From Ashinkailepas kermadecensis (taxonomy: Eukaryota > Arthropoda > Thecostraca > Neolepadidae), in contig JAOTOM010004574.1 in the NCBI GenBank assembly GCA_034440615.1, positions 273,501 to 337,500 on the forward strand: DNA of 64,000 nucleotides, given 5' to 3'. A model generated the notes under the pieces. That model did not search any database. It saw nothing but the letters and a program-made list of their open reading frames with translations, and was not told the origin of the DNA. This document shows positions 45,301-47,512 of the stretch, piece by piece. The translations under genes and the position numbers were made by a program. Within the stretch, counting starts at the first letter, position 1, and each line of letters opens with the position of its first letter.

Positions 45301-46272
45301 CAAGACAATGTGTTGCTATTAATTTGGGGTTTAAAGGGTGCATCGACTGCAATGGTCATATAGTATGTGATGCTATTAACCACTTGGAAAAGAAAACTTG
45401 CAAATTTCTATGATTAGCAAAGCTCATTGGGAAAACATCCAATTCATACTTACTCCTGGCTGAACAGCCCTGTTGGAAACTTGAGGCGACAGCAAAACAC
45501 GAGGAGCAAGTGTTTTCTGCCCTTGCAGGCCTGGTGATTGAGCACAGGCTTGATTCACATTGAGGATTTGCATGCCACCTGACACCACAGCACTTGCAGC
45601 CACACTGGTGGTAGATCCAGCTACATTGGCTGGATGGCTCACTGTTATTATAGTGGATGCACCAGAAGCTGGTGCCACAGTTAACACCTTGTTTGTGTTG
45701 TTCACAGTCATTGTTTGCTTGCCATTTGTTATGACAGTTTGTGCATTGCTGGTAGATCCATTTGGTAGGTTGCCACTGTTGATGGTAAATGTTCCACTTT
45801 GAGATCCTGCTGCTTGGACTCCTCCAGCATGCACGATTTTCACAACACTTGCATTATGTAAAACACTGCCGACATTCCCCGACCCAACAATCGTTGAGGG
45901 AACGGCGCCAGGTAACTGAGCAGTCTGTAGCACGCCTGGTTGACTGTGAGCAGGCACACTCCTAACAAGGGCAGCACCGGCATCCGTGCCCCTGGAAATA
46001 TTCAAGGAGCCACCTTTAATGTCAGATTGAGACGAAACAACAACATTCCGAGTGGCGCTCGGCGGCGCGCGACCGCCCTCGGCCGCGGCACCACACGCAC
46101 TGACGACGGACGCGACGTGGTCACATGAAACCGTTGCACCGGACACTGTTGTTTGGTTGCCTTGTGCTTGGCCGGAGTAAAGTTGACCTTGCAGCGTGCC
46201 AACCAAAGCTGTATAAGCATTCTCATCCACGTTACTATTTATAAGATCGTCCAGCGACCCACCAGCCGCCAT
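6250..46272 (-). CDS. TAF4: TAF4, transcription initiation factor TFIID subunit 4 (whole 13-exon gene)
   Basis: This gene encodes a core TFIID scaffold subunit acting in the nucleus in Pol II pre-initiation; in the family its histone fold pairs with TAF12 and its TAFH domain binds activators. Thirteen exons splice by hand to 2568 bp, 855 residues plus stop. Order: N-terminal motif DENAYTALVGTLQGQL (about 15-30), Ala/Val/Thr/Gln-rich stretch, LVKTENGQL block (about 294-302), TAFH (about 404-470), linker, histone fold (from about 609, DDDINDV), KSRSKTEDPEQ block, GPRKK block, and C-terminal NMRDLLYVLEQ. All junctions are GT-AG; introns 1-7 and 10-12 are phase 0, intron 8 phase 2, intron 9 phase 1. 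The length is shorter than human TAF4 (about 1085) because the N-terminal Pro/Ala-rich part is compact. No frameshift or stop was found. Introns total about 37 kb and are packed with repeats. Confidence 0.97.
7211..7283 (-). tRNA. tRNA-Phe (GAA)
   Basis: A complete 73-nt cloverleaf on the minus strand: acceptor stem GCCGAAA/TTTCGGC, D arm GCTCAGTTGGGAGAGC, anticodon stem TTAGA-CTGAAGA-TCTAA with anticodon GAA, and T arm CCCGG-TTCGATC-CCGGG. The A and B boxes are intact and TTTT follows within a few bases as a Pol III terminator. It sits in TAF4 intron 12 in the same orientation as the host gene. There is no intron and no encoded CCA. All stems pair, so it looks functional. Confidence 0.97.
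7371..7517 (-). CDS. TAF4: TAF4 exon 12 (ANLTAL...GPRKK block)
   Basis: This exon encodes 49 residues: MQRVEMEEVRQREANLTALQ, then AIGPRKKARLEED, ending GTLSQRS. It is among the most conserved TAF4 segments and is closer to insect than vertebrate wording. The acceptor is cttcctcctccag and the donor CGATCG|GTGAGG, both phase 0. It lies 9 kb downstream of exon 11, with a 2.7-kb minisatellite beginning about 30 bp upstream of its acceptor. Confidence 0.97.
7545..10275. repeat. 26-bp minisatellite, about 105 copies
   Basis: Units follow gtggccagagggagcgacag plus tc(a/t)ggg, with g/a and t/c variants at fixed positions. The array begins about 30 bp from the acceptor of TAF4 exon 12 and fills 2.7 kb of intron 11. 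Because 26 is not a multiple of three, all three frames read through three-unit cycles, which creates many spurious open frames (GGQRERQS, VARGSDSQ). Occasional units carry insertions (gcgtcagggacag at 9812-9965). Confidence 0.98.
10276..10959. other. TAF4 intron 11, unique sequence
   Basis: Intron sequence after the 26-bp array with no recognised element. The short plus-strand frame at 10707-10961 has no family match I recognise and no supporting splice structure. Confidence 0.4.
10960..11415 (+). repeat. Dispersed repeat D, copy 1 (inverted relative to copy 2)
   Basis: About 455 bp that matches, in reverse complement, 13375-14075. Shared landmarks include gacgtcattgacacc, gcacacgttacctgatgcac, gggtcatggtggcggtgcta and ggccatgactgggtgttctt. 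It lacks the SINE found in copy 2, so it preserves the empty site (agattgttggc at 11092-11102). The class of element is unknown; no transposase or reverse transcriptase is seen. Confidence 0.85.
11776..11833 (-). mobile_element. Short hairpin insertion h1 (58 bp)
   Basis: The insert lies between near-identical 12-mers gtgatgccacca and gtgatgtcacca. The plus strand reads ttagttatttgggctttagg then gcgc...gcgccc, a GGGCGC/GCGCCC stem. On the sense (minus) strand it begins TGGGCGC and ends in a CTAA-rich tail. See the family finding. Confidence 0.85.
12867..12921 (-). mobile_element. Short hairpin insertion h2 (55 bp)
   Basis: The insert is flanked by an exact 14-bp duplication gccgatctggaagg (12853-12866 and 12922-12935). 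The plus strand has ggggctttagggtggctcaa then gggttatattgcaccc. The sense strand ends with taatcatca, like the LINE copy at 40405. Confidence 0.93.
13003..13071 (-). mobile_element. Short hairpin insertion h3 (69 bp)
   Basis: The insert is flanked by a 10-bp duplication acaaccaagc (12993-13002 and 13072-13081). The core is ggggcttcaggatgcgtcaa followed by ttattgcacccataac. It lies 81 bp from h2. Confidence 0.88.
13142..13262 (+). mobile_element. tRNA-derived SINE, family C
   Basis: A tRNA-like head, ccgcggtaggtcagtcggta then gggcgtcagcctcttgatcg, with B-box gagttcgcatccc at about 13197-13209. It does not fold as a full functional tRNA and continues into non-tRNA sequence (cgagttcacccgcggccagt). 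It is a single copy in this window. Confidence 0.6.
13375..14075 (-). repeat. Dispersed repeat D, copy 2, with a SINE inserted
   Basis: The reverse-oriented partner of 10960-11415, longer because a tRNA-derived SINE (13696-13881) interrupts it. Similarity continues on both sides of the insert (gacgtcacagccaacaatct on one side, ctcacaatcttac on the other). The two copies are about 2 kb apart in inverted orientation within TAF4 intron 11 and could fold back in the transcript. Confidence 0.85.
13696..13881 (+). mobile_element. tRNA-derived SINE, family A, copy 1
   Basis: A 186-bp insertion flanked by an exact 11-bp target duplication gccaacaatct (13685-13695 and 13882-13892). The head ggggtggcagagtggttaag is an A-box-like tRNA sequence and gggttcaacac a B-box. 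The tail ends acagacaaacaaacgg. The uninterrupted site in repeat D copy 1 confirms the insertion boundaries. Confidence 0.93.
14483..14800 (+). mobile_element. tRNA-derived SINE, family B, copy 1
   Basis: The head gcctggtggttcagttggtt plus agagcgctgacc is tRNA-like, and the B-box gggttcgaatc is at 14551-14561. The body (ctcgcattttgcc, ttggcagttggcccgataag, gggcggccgtgt, gatcgggtggtgaggtcagg) recurs at 33060-33262. It is a chance source of the short open frame at 14353-14697. Confidence 0.8.
14801..16484. other. TAF4 intron 11, unique sequence without recognised gene
   Basis: Mixed composition. Several short frames (for example 15462-16043 plus and 15991-16227 minus) show no recognised motif. 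An imperfect local duplication occurs at 16365-16435 (attacacacttcacaccatca, repeated as tagacacttcacaccatcac). Nothing else is supported. Confidence 0.4.
16485..16667 (-). CDS. TAF4: TAF4 exon 11 (DVR...KSRSKTEDPEQ block)
   Basis: This exon encodes 61 residues, SEPGYEVYRDVRGQLRFLDE through EREMLLRAAKSRSKTEDPEQ to LKAKAKE, the charged, probably coiled-coil block that follows the histone fold in every TAF4. The acceptor is gttgtgtccacag and the donor GAG|GTACTT, both phase 0. The acceptor plus 38 exon bases are duplicated 116 bp upstream at 16746-16840. Confidence 0.98.
16746..16840 (-). repeat. Duplicated copy of TAF4 exon 11 3' splice site plus 38 exon bases
   Basis: 16746-16840 repeats 16630-16724 at an offset of 116 bp. 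The copied part includes ccccgcacgtctctgtacac and cgactgtggacacaac, i.e. the acceptor gttgtgtccacag and the first 38 bases of exon 11, with three changes inside the exon part. It gives an upstream decoy acceptor at 16783/16784 with no donor. It forms the exon-proximal edge of the 38-40 bp array. Confidence 0.92.
16841..17612. repeat. 38-40 bp minisatellite in TAF4 intron 10
   Basis: Units alternate between tccggacacactgtgaccag plus acccacacttcagatacact (40 bp) and tccggacacactgatcagac plus acacactgtccatacacc (38 bp). The array fills the intron between the exon 11 acceptor duplication and the donor of exon 10. The mixture of two unit types suggests a higher-order pattern. Confidence 0.95.
17632..17768 (-). 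CDS. TAF4: TAF4 exon 10 (histone fold, C-terminal part)
   Basis: This exon encodes an Ala completed across the junction plus 45 residues: MRHGLEEPSLDVVSLVSHAT, then QERLKTLLEQVAVISEHRLE, then SSQVK. It matches the conserved TAF4 segment with SHATQ(E/Q)RL. The acceptor is gtgtgttgcag and the donor AAG|GTGAGT. The acceptor plus the first 45 exon bases are tandemly duplicated just upstream (17794-17838), leaving a decoy 3' splice site. Confidence 0.97.
17724..17850 (-). repeat. Tandem duplication of the TAF4 exon 10 acceptor and exon start
   Basis: 17794-17838 repeats 17724-17768 at an offset of 70 bp: gcgacaccacgtcc(a/t)gg, then ctccaagccgtgtcgcatcg, then the acceptor ctg(c/t)a. The upstream copy has a decoy acceptor at 17838/17839 (minus strand gtgtggtacag). 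Intron 9 is only 286 bp, so the decoy occupies much of it. Confidence 0.92.
18055..18239 (-). CDS. TAF4: TAF4 exon 9 (histone fold, helices 1-2)
   Basis: This exon encodes 61 residues from SSFESGQDDDINDVAAMGGV to LQLKIRRI, the first part of the TAF4 histone fold that pairs with TAF12. DDDINDV, GVNLQEES and QIRSVRDD are diagnostic. The acceptor gacggccgccag has no pyrimidine tract because a 32-bp minisatellite runs right up to the AG. The donor is ATCG|GTGAGT. It enters in phase 2 and leaves in phase 1, consistent with both neighbours. Confidence 0.97.
18243..19018. repeat. 32-bp minisatellite abutting TAF4 exon 9
   Basis: About 24 copies of cggcggccgtccacggtcag plus gtcaccactcat, with c/t and g/a variants (tcgtcacacat). 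The first unit overlaps the last bases of intron 8, so the acceptor of exon 9 is made of repeat sequence. Three units make 96 bp, which yields an open plus-strand frame of 281 codons that is not a gene. Confidence 0.97.
19019..20220. other. TAF4 intron 8 with a cluster of three stem-loops
   Basis: Contains short acaacacaacac-type repeats (19300-19370), a weak caccacgtgaccccaccac repeat near 19540-19640, and three strong hairpins at 19730-19766 (16-bp perfect arms), 19773-19800 (11-bp arms) and 19815-19836 (8-bp arms). No protein or RNA family is recognised. Confidence 0.6.
20221..20548 (+). repeat. Dispersed repeat E, copy 1, interrupted by h4
   Basis: Shares cacaattcc-ggtgaagggattac, atgatgtgctatg, aaattaggta-cctttcaaa, acagtcatatg and gacatcctgctgt with the reverse complement of 39745-40048. 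The 56-bp hairpin h4 interrupts it at 20460-20515. The class of element is unknown. Confidence 0.8.
20460..20515 (-). mobile_element. Short hairpin insertion h4 (56 bp)
   Basis: The insert is flanked by an exact 13-bp duplication atttcgacatcct (20447-20459 and 20516-20528). The plus strand reads ttagttatttgggctaaagg then gcgcgccgactacg and catttagcgccc. It is inserted into repeat E, whose copy at about 39790 shows the uninterrupted site. Confidence 0.95.
20549..20789. other. Diverged edge of the 30-bp array
   Basis: Contains older, longer-spaced repeats of accaggga(a/c)ccacgtaacc and ctccacaacactctgtaccc that merge into the regular 30-bp array. Confidence 0.6.
20790..21245. repeat. 30-bp minisatellite near TAF4 exon 8 donor
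   Basis: Units follow cctccacaacacccccaccc plus ggccaccaca, with variants containing cacgtg (gaccacacgtg-like). It begins about 45 bp inside intron 8 after the exon 8 donor. The minus strand gives long spurious frames (WWPGGGVVEV). Confidence 0.95.
21288..21409 (-). CDS. TAF4: TAF4 exon 8 (linker before the histone fold)
   Basis: This exon encodes 40 residues plus two bases: SASKLLRPTTVSSPTVVTTS, then NRQPIVAVRPNKKLNF. The acceptor is cctttgcag and the donor TTCAG|GTGGGC. It ends in phase 2, and the next exon supplies the missing G of an Arg codon. Human TAF4 has KNKLKEPGGGSFR at the equivalent junction. It carries no in-frame ATG, so it is missed by ORF scans, and the long minus-strand frame crossing it is out of phase. 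Confidence 0.92.
21410..22437 (-). other. TAF4 intron 7
   Basis: A 1028-bp phase-0 intron between exons 7 and 8. It is AT-rich in the middle, and no repeat array, RNA gene or exon was recognised. It is the only long TAF4 intron here without an obvious tandem array. Confidence 0.7.
22438..22590 (-). CDS. TAF4: TAF4 exon 7 (linker, LVRP block)
   Basis: This exon encodes 51 residues, starting VVRPTQLQPARLVRPLVTPV and ending STHPAMLGIQS. It corresponds to the basic, Pro/Val/Thr-rich linker of TAF4 (human has ALIRPPQVTLTQ). The acceptor is gcgtctgcag. The donor chosen is TCC|GTACGT; it keeps phase 0 into exon 8. The exact 3' boundary is less certain than at the other exons. Confidence 0.85.
22721..22955. 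repeat. (GACTG)n pentanucleotide array
   Basis: About 40 perfect copies of gactg starting after gaactgaactgaactg and ending in cctgacctgacctga. It is about 130 bp upstream of the acceptor of TAF4 exon 7. The near-perfect purity implies recent expansion. Confidence 0.98.
22966..23158. repeat. 15-bp tandem array
   Basis: About 12 nearly perfect copies of gagttgagtttgagt, immediately beyond the pentanucleotide array. Because 15 is a multiple of three it is open in several frames (SELSL on the plus strand, NSTHS on the minus strand). Confidence 0.98.
23160..24050. other. TAF4 intron 6, degenerate repeats
   Basis: From 23160 to 23420 the sequence is a decayed ggcttggctgggctt / actggactgagc pattern. 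Further on are gatggagcagatggagcaaa (about 23576-23612) and a tetrad of gtctggtgagaagcgggca repeats (23868-23960). No gene is recognised. Confidence 0.55.
24050..24195. repeat. 73-bp duplication ending at the TAF4 exon 6 donor
   Basis: Two copies of gctggcggggcagcaggccg followed by attggccgctcgccggaggg and gaggcgcaa. The second copy ends exactly where the exon 6 donor begins (gcaattac|ctgg). Confidence 0.85.
24196..24312 (-). CDS. TAF4: TAF4 exon 6 (end of TAFH and linker)
   Basis: This exon encodes 39 residues, starting KSLPFLRQSLYSRDVTIEGV, which continues the TAFH domain (human continues KRSLPALRQL). It ends with ALPTPLATVPTIQ. The acceptor is ctccgccctgcag and the donor CAG|GTAATT, both phase 0. 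A tandem duplication of about 73 bp (roughly 24050-24195) ends exactly at the donor side of this exon. Confidence 0.95.
24808..25932. mobile_element. Inverted-repeat (fold-back) element, 1.1 kb
   Basis: Arms of about 175 bp at 24808-24985 and 25760-25932 are reverse complements: gcattcggcaatgatcgat, gtgaaatattgctacaggta and agctggct(t/c)at(a/g)gg are shared. The interior holds SINE A copy 2 and C/T-rich tracts (25170-25250, 25715-25745). No transposase is visible; target duplications were not resolved. Confidence 0.8.
25297..25470 (-). mobile_element. tRNA-derived SINE, family A, copy 2
   Basis: Read on the minus strand, it starts ggggcggggtggctgagtgg and contains ctcgggacatttcccaatcc like copy 1, ending near ccaataaacgacc. 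Target duplication is only suggested (gtcaca on both sides). It lies inside the larger inverted-repeat element at 24808-25932. Confidence 0.85.
25964..26021 (-). mobile_element. Short hairpin insertion h8 (58 bp)
   Basis: The insert is flanked by a 9-bp duplication cgacgaggg (25955-25963 and 26022-26030). Its tail tgatgatgaattgg is the same as the 3' tail of the LINE fragment at 40405-41102, directly tying the two together. Confidence 0.88.
26030..27140. other. TAF4 intron 5, no recognised gene apart from h5
   Basis: AT-rich to mixed sequence. The open frames at 26825-27154 and 27002-27208 overlap each other on opposite strands and show no family motif. Confidence 0.4.
26656..26708 (-). mobile_element. 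Short hairpin insertion h5 (53 bp)
   Basis: The insert is flanked by an exact 14-bp duplication gcaatcgaacctca (26642-26655 and 26709-26722). The best-preserved stem is here: GGGCGC, bulge ATCGA, CTACAT, loop CGGTC, ATGTAG, CGCCC. Confidence 0.95.
27144..27376. repeat. Imperfect tandem repeat, units about 60-95 bp
   Basis: Three partial copies of a unit containing aatcaacctccgcctaccc, acacggcactcttatcactc and accagcactcacccgt. Units differ by internal deletions. Confidence 0.85.
27483..27640. repeat. (GCATA)n and GA-rich tract next to TAF4 exon 5 donor
   Basis: Seven copies of gcata(tagca) at 27483-27518, followed by a G/A/C-rich gcgaggcaggcgaagcgcag region and (ga)n at about 27619-27634, within 20 bp of the exon 5 donor. 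Confidence 0.9.
27651..27866 (-). CDS. TAF4: TAF4 exon 5 (TAFH/NHR1 domain)
   Basis: This exon encodes 72 residues holding almost all of the TAFH domain: CKNFLATLLRLA, then VARNVRTLIQSLIDARIEPE, then LQHELNSSPQPCLVPFLK. In the family this helical domain binds short hydrophobic motifs of transcription factors such as E proteins and CREB partners. The acceptor is cggcagccgcag and the donor CTCAAG|GTGAGG, both phase 0. The match to human and fly TAF4 is unmistakable along its full length. Confidence 0.98.
27867..29050 (-). other. TAF4 intron 4, mostly unique
   Basis: Contains a short caggt pentamer run (28212-28235) and nothing else that I can identify. Frames at 28246-28578 and elsewhere are unsupported. 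Confidence 0.45.
29055..29345. repeat. 10-bp and 24-bp arrays downstream of TAF4 exon 4
   Basis: gggctgggcg units (29058-29140) grade into gggctgagcg, and four copies of ggcggtcccgccggacgcgc-type 24-bp units lie at 29257-29345, ending about 20 bp from the exon 4 donor. On the minus strand they read as SARSARPARPARP and ATCASGGT, which are spurious. Confidence 0.95.
29365..29466 (-). CDS. TAF4: TAF4 exon 4 (Thr/Ala-rich, before TAFH)
   Basis: This exon encodes 34 residues, starting QSPVTAPTTPRTATAVVVTA and ending GGGQPTPQ. The composition resembles the segment just before TAFH in animal TAF4 (human has RTVPGATTTSSAAT). The donor is CAG|GTGAGA and the acceptor gccgacag, with a second possible AG three bases further in. 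Both ends are phase 0. It is flanked closely on both sides by minisatellites. Confidence 0.82.
29484..29670. repeat. 55-bp array upstream of TAF4 exon 4
   Basis: Three and a half copies of gcacgtcagaggtacggcg(c/t) followed by ggccacctgagaggtgtgtc and agatggcagatagag, starting about 18 bp from the exon 4 acceptor and then decaying. Confidence 0.93.
29671..30175. other. TAF4 intron 3, decayed tandem sequence
   Basis: Contains a loose cacgtcagag / gcagatatttag(t/c)tgtggcagat repetition that looks like a degraded continuation of the neighbouring array. No gene is recognised. Confidence 0.5.
30176..30830. repeat. Two tandem arrays (about 43 bp and about 115 bp)
   Basis: 30176-30310 has four units of taagtggcgcgtcgtgcaac followed by aacgtaacagtagtctaccg. 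30420-30830 has four longer units built from acttggtatatcacagcata, gtatcggacagtggtacacc and agcagacgt(c/g)agacaa. Confidence 0.93.
30831..33059. other. TAF4 intron 3, unsupported GC-rich frames and AT-rich sequence
   Basis: 30830-31600 is GC-rich with open frames on both strands; none has a conserved motif or clean splice context. ctggacagccgtggacagcc repeats at 31466-31503. 32160-32280 is very AT-rich (aatatataatataatata-type). h9 lies at 31745-31803. Confidence 0.4.
31745..31803 (+). mobile_element. Short hairpin insertion h9, opposite orientation (diverged)
   Basis: The reverse complement reads ttagctatttgggttgaagg then gcgcttcgaccaaaat and ggtcatttagaaccc, matching the family with a decayed stem. 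Flanks share aatcact with a few extra bases, so the duplication is imperfect. It is the only clear copy in this orientation. Confidence 0.65.
33060..33262 (+). mobile_element. tRNA-derived SINE, family B, copy 2 (5'-truncated)
   Basis: Shares ctcgcattttgcc, ggcaactggcccgaagcggg, ggggcggccgtgtta, gatcgggtggctaggtcagg and a final ctccacaaagct-like stretch with copy 1. The tRNA-like head is missing or diverged. It lies in TAF4 intron 3. Confidence 0.75.
33769..33867 (-). CDS. TAF4: TAF4 exon 3 (Pro/His-rich linker)
   Basis: This exon encodes 33 residues beginning TAPVGGAPSPLQRPSPAPRH and ending LPNIYK. The acceptor is atcggctgcag and the donor AAG|GTGCGG, both phase 0, so it drops into the reading frame cleanly. 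Support comes from splice signals, phase and proline-rich composition rather than from a conserved motif. It could be alternatively included without changing the frame. Confidence 0.7.
33930..34335. repeat. 22-bp-based minisatellite near TAF4 exon 3
   Basis: Units follow cagagggtggccagcacacg ga, with longer variants containing cagccag(a/g)tggtggccacc. It begins about 60 bp upstream of the exon 3 acceptor. It shares the core agggtggcca with the 26-bp array of intron 11, which may be coincidence. Confidence 0.95.
34336..34867. other. TAF4 intron 2, unique AT-rich sequence
   Basis: No gene or repeat recognised. Confidence 0.5.
34868..35230. repeat. About 42-bp tandem array near TAF4 exon 2 donor
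   Basis: About nine units of ctactagaaatactgacaat plus gctgctatcatgaga, with several single-base variants. It ends about 70 bp from the exon 2 donor. Confidence 0.92.
35299..35472 (-). CDS. TAF4: TAF4 exon 2 (Gln-rich, LVKTENGQL block)
   Basis: This exon encodes 58 residues, starting QQQITLQTLQ and containing GHILVKTENGQLKLIQLP, which matches the conserved TAF4 block MVLVRSENGQL in human. The acceptor is ttccttttgttcag with a clear pyrimidine tract and the donor is TACAAG|GTAACA; both are phase 0. It has no ATG-initiated open frame of its own, so a start-based ORF scan misses it. It is glutamine-rich, as is typical for the TAF4 coactivator region. Confidence 0.93.
35473..35699. other. TAF4 intron 1 next to exon 2
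   Basis: Unique sequence with the exon 2 polypyrimidine tract (minus strand ttccttttgttcag). Nothing else is seen. Confidence 0.6.
35700..37374. repeat. 75-bp satellite, about 22 copies
   Basis: Unit (75 bp) built from catatgacagctaagatagg, agtggggcaggtggaactgg, tttggtactatcatagcagg and cttcacacactttgc. The first few units are diverged, a block at 36355-36485 is damaged, and about a dozen copies from 36486 to 37372 are almost identical. As 75 is divisible by three, a 25-residue repeat is open on both strands; no start context or conserved protein supports it. Confidence 0.97.
37375..38720. repeat. Degenerate tandem sequence
   Basis: Loose repeats of the type gcaggggtggaatgt / ggacaccc(c/t)atgaaatga / gtggcactc, and a clean 25-bp array at 38578-38680 (acaacactcaacaccagagg aca). 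The open frames at 37662-38132 and 37696-38100 overlap on opposite strands and are not supported. Confidence 0.6.
38721..39744. other. TAF4 intron 1, unique AT-rich sequence with one weak exon candidate
   Basis: On the minus strand a good acceptor (tgtgattctgtttgcag) precedes an open phase-0 stretch from about 39411 down (VAQALNHGTWLHGNLPFHKL), but there is no convincing donor and no TAF4 similarity, so it is not called as an exon. Confidence 0.4.
39745..40048 (-). repeat. Dispersed repeat E, copy 2
   Basis: This copy carries the site that is uninterrupted relative to h4 (gacatcctgctgtcctcgtt on the minus strand). It begins at ttttcgttaggtgtgaaatg and runs to the LINE fragment at about 40050. 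It also contains an internal duplication of atgatgtgctatgtt. Confidence 0.8.
40050..41780 (+). mobile_element. CR1-superfamily-like LINE, 3' part of reverse transcriptase, interrupted and inactive
   Basis: Plus-strand fragments encode the later part of a non-LTR reverse transcriptase: SGVPQGSVLGPFLFIIFVNS, then FAYDIKL where an active enzyme has F/YADD, then LEDLKKWADKWQM. After an insertion (40405-41102) the coding continues at about 41115-41770 with RAIRMLGIINRGVR, HLEYSVQAWIPYLEKDIDML and CRTVKQQEVFSQRIVDQWNS, in several frames with stops. The 5' end is truncated at repeat E. The catalytic Asp is replaced by Tyr, so this copy is dead. The clade is inferred from wording. Confidence 0.88.
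40405..41102 (-). mobile_element. RNase-H-bearing LINE (I-like), 5'-truncated copy
   Basis: A 698-bp insertion within the other LINE, flanked by an exact 12-bp duplication cttgggtctgga (40393-40404 and 41103-41114). The minus strand encodes the end of an RNase H domain (VVFCWTPSHVGLAGNEAADI), then RREEVTLCRLRIGHTFATHS, a CX2CX7HX4C knuckle (CPRCSDPLTVYHVLVDC) and a stop at 40523-40525. The 3' UTR ends with TTATGGGCGC...GCGCCCCTAAACACC followed by an ATC repeat. That terminal hairpin is the same sequence as the 55-bp insertions h1-h9. Confidence 0.92.
41817..41872 (-). mobile_element. Short hairpin insertion h6 (56 bp)
   Basis: The insert is flanked by an exact 14-bp duplication agtgggtgtgcact (41803-41816 and 41873-41886). 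The plus strand reads agttatttgggtttaaaggg then cacatcaactgcaatggtca and tatagcacccat. Confidence 0.95.
41887..43700. other. TAF4 intron 1, AT-rich with TTAGG runs
   Basis: AT-rich unique sequence, repeat E copy 3, and several short (ggtta)n or ttaggttagg runs at about 42488-42508, 43118-43135 and 43302-43318. The 43430-43705 frame has no recognised function; its start (cattcataaacat, ttcccaaaa...cacaaaacacct) resembles the edge of the inverted-repeat element at 62925-63790. Confidence 0.45.
42598..42770 (-). repeat. Dispersed repeat E, copy 3 (partial)
   Basis: Starts ttttcgttagctgtgagatg with tcgaaatcagtccactagga, in the same orientation as copy 2, and extends through catatgtgcat and gatgcctaatatagg before similarity fades. 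Confidence 0.65.
43752..44039. mobile_element. Palindromic MITE-like element with terminal inverted repeats
   Basis: Begins gggtctgttcctgaccctgc and ends gcaggttcaggaacagaccc, so the termini are inverted repeats. Bases 43752-43847 form a 96-bp palindrome with 48-bp arms, one mismatch and no spacer. Short ctccaagttgctc / gagcagcttggag motifs recur in the rest. Flanks share tat on both sides. Confidence 0.85.
44195..44554. mobile_element. MITE, copy 1 (MULE-like: long TIRs, 9-bp TSD)
   Basis: Termini ggtaatctttaccttttggc and its complement extend as about 90-bp inverted repeats (tagtgatttg(t/c)aaagaggtg, tacagtggggaacagtgacg). An exact 9-bp duplication gctcatcca flanks it (44186-44194, 44555-44563). 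Long terminal repeats with 9-bp duplication fit Mutator-like elements. The centre carries ctaacctaacctaacc. Confidence 0.9.
44690..45033. mobile_element. MITE, copy 2 (same family, same orientation)
   Basis: Same termini and internal order as copy 1, including cctaacctaacctaacc near the middle, with deletions in the arms. Target duplication is imperfect (aggaatttt versus agaatttcc). Confidence 0.85.
45323..45370 (-). mobile_element. Short hairpin insertion h7 (48 bp)
   Basis: The insert is flanked by a 9-bp duplication tgctattaa (45314-45322 and 45371-45379). The core is ggggtttaaagggtgcatcg then actgcaatggtcatatag. The 5' half of the stem is degraded. It lies about 80 bp from the TAF4 exon 1 donor. 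Confidence 0.8.
45454..46272 (-). CDS. TAF4: TAF4 exon 1 (N-terminal region)
   Basis: This exon encodes 273 residues from the ATG at 46272, which has a good context (AAAATGG). The start MAAGGSLDDLINSNVDENAY and then LVGTLQGQL aligns with the conserved TAF4 N-terminus (human reads DEKVVSDLVGSLESQL). The rest is rich in Val, Ser, Thr, Asn and Gly, as expected of the activator-contact region, and ends LAPRVLLSPQ...AVQPG. The donor GGA|GTAAGT at 45454/45453 is near-perfect and phase 0. An overlapping plus-strand frame is a shadow. Confidence 0.95.
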
Positions 46273-46320
46273 TTTCCGACCTGACCCACTATGAAACTGA
46301 ACTGCGCATGCGCGCCGATT
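46262..46320 (-). promoter_or_regulatory. TAF4 proximal promoter with YY1-like and NRF1-like sites
   Basis: The start codon lies in AAAATGGCGGCTGG (minus strand, 46262-46275), which fits the YY1 consensus overlapping the initiator Met, as seen in many housekeeping genes. About 30 bp upstream, tgcgcatgcgcg at 46303-46314 matches the palindromic NRF1 consensus. No TATA box is evident. TATA-less promoters with NRF1 and YY1 sites are usual for general transcription factor genes; binding here is inferred. Confidence 0.55.
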
Positions 46321-46950
46321 GCTTCACCGTACTATACCCAGAATGCATCGCACTTGTTTACCGAGGGAGATACTATAAAGTACTGAAAGTTGGCCGATTT
46401 GCACTACAACATTTATCACGCTCAAACTGCTGAACTCAGCCACATAAAGTGCATACTACTAGAATTCGCACGAAAATGTCTGCTTGCATGCAGAATTTCG
46501 CAACTCTGTCTTTAAAAACGCGCAAGAAAACAGCTTTCAGTATTTTAGTACATGTGCCACAAAAATTACTGAGTCTATTTCGGCCCTTAAACATTGATGA
46601 TACACGCCTGTGTCGTAAAAGCATGGATGATGTACGTGGGCCCCCACGAAGTTGGTTTGGTAGCGGGCTTGAAGGCTTCCCTTCACCATTGGTTTACATG
46701 CAATTTTACTGTTTTTCTCTACGCTCTCTTTCATGTTTTATGGCAATATAGATTACTTTGACGTATACCAATTGAAAGACCTATTCTTCAGCTTCAGCAA
46801 AATGTACCCTAAATGACCCAGTAACAATTTTCCTGCCTAACAATGTGCCGTTTCCGGCAGGCTGACCATCAAGTGCCTCCAAAATAAAGGGATTTTTCCC
46901 GATATTGGTAGGCTCCCTCTACCGTCCGTTTTAGCTGGTCAAGTTGTCAC
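46321..46950. other. Region upstream of TAF4
   Basis: Non-repetitive sequence upstream of the promoter. A plus-strand frame at 46449-46751 has no recognised motif. No divergent gene can be supported. Confidence 0.4.
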
Positions 46951-47448
46951 CCCCGTTCAAGAGCGAAAGAAAGGACAGACAGAGGGGGGGGGGAGCTGAG
47001 TGCGCCTTAGCTTCTTCCCCTCAGTGGCAGGAGAGTTTCCGAAGCGTAACCACAGAAGACCGCCTGAAATGATCTGACCGCCCCTAGACCGCACGAGGAG
47101 GCTCTCTGTCGTCATAAGAGGTCCCATAGCCGCTACAGGAAACCAATAGCTGCCACAAGAGGCAGGGACGGATCCAGGAATTGTCATCTTGGGGAGGGGA
47201 CACGTGTTTGGAGTGGCGCCACCGCGAAAGTAGCTTGAGGGGTGCCTTTCCTGCCGAGAGGCGCCTGTGGCTGAAAAATTAGAGGGTGCTGGGGTGCACT
47301 CGAGCCTTCGCGGAGGGACGCATTTTCCTAGTCGAAGGGACGCCACCTTTTATGGGGGGGGGGGGCGCACATGCCCCAACTTCCCTCCCTGGATTCGCCA
47401 CCGACAGCAGGCCCCATATAGCCCACGTAATATATATATTTGTGTATT

Positions 47449-47512
<64 letters not shown>

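Noticed and set aside
46449..46751. Divergent gene starting upstream of TAF4
   Set aside because: Short frame with no recognised motif; the sequence does not show a second exon or conserved protein.
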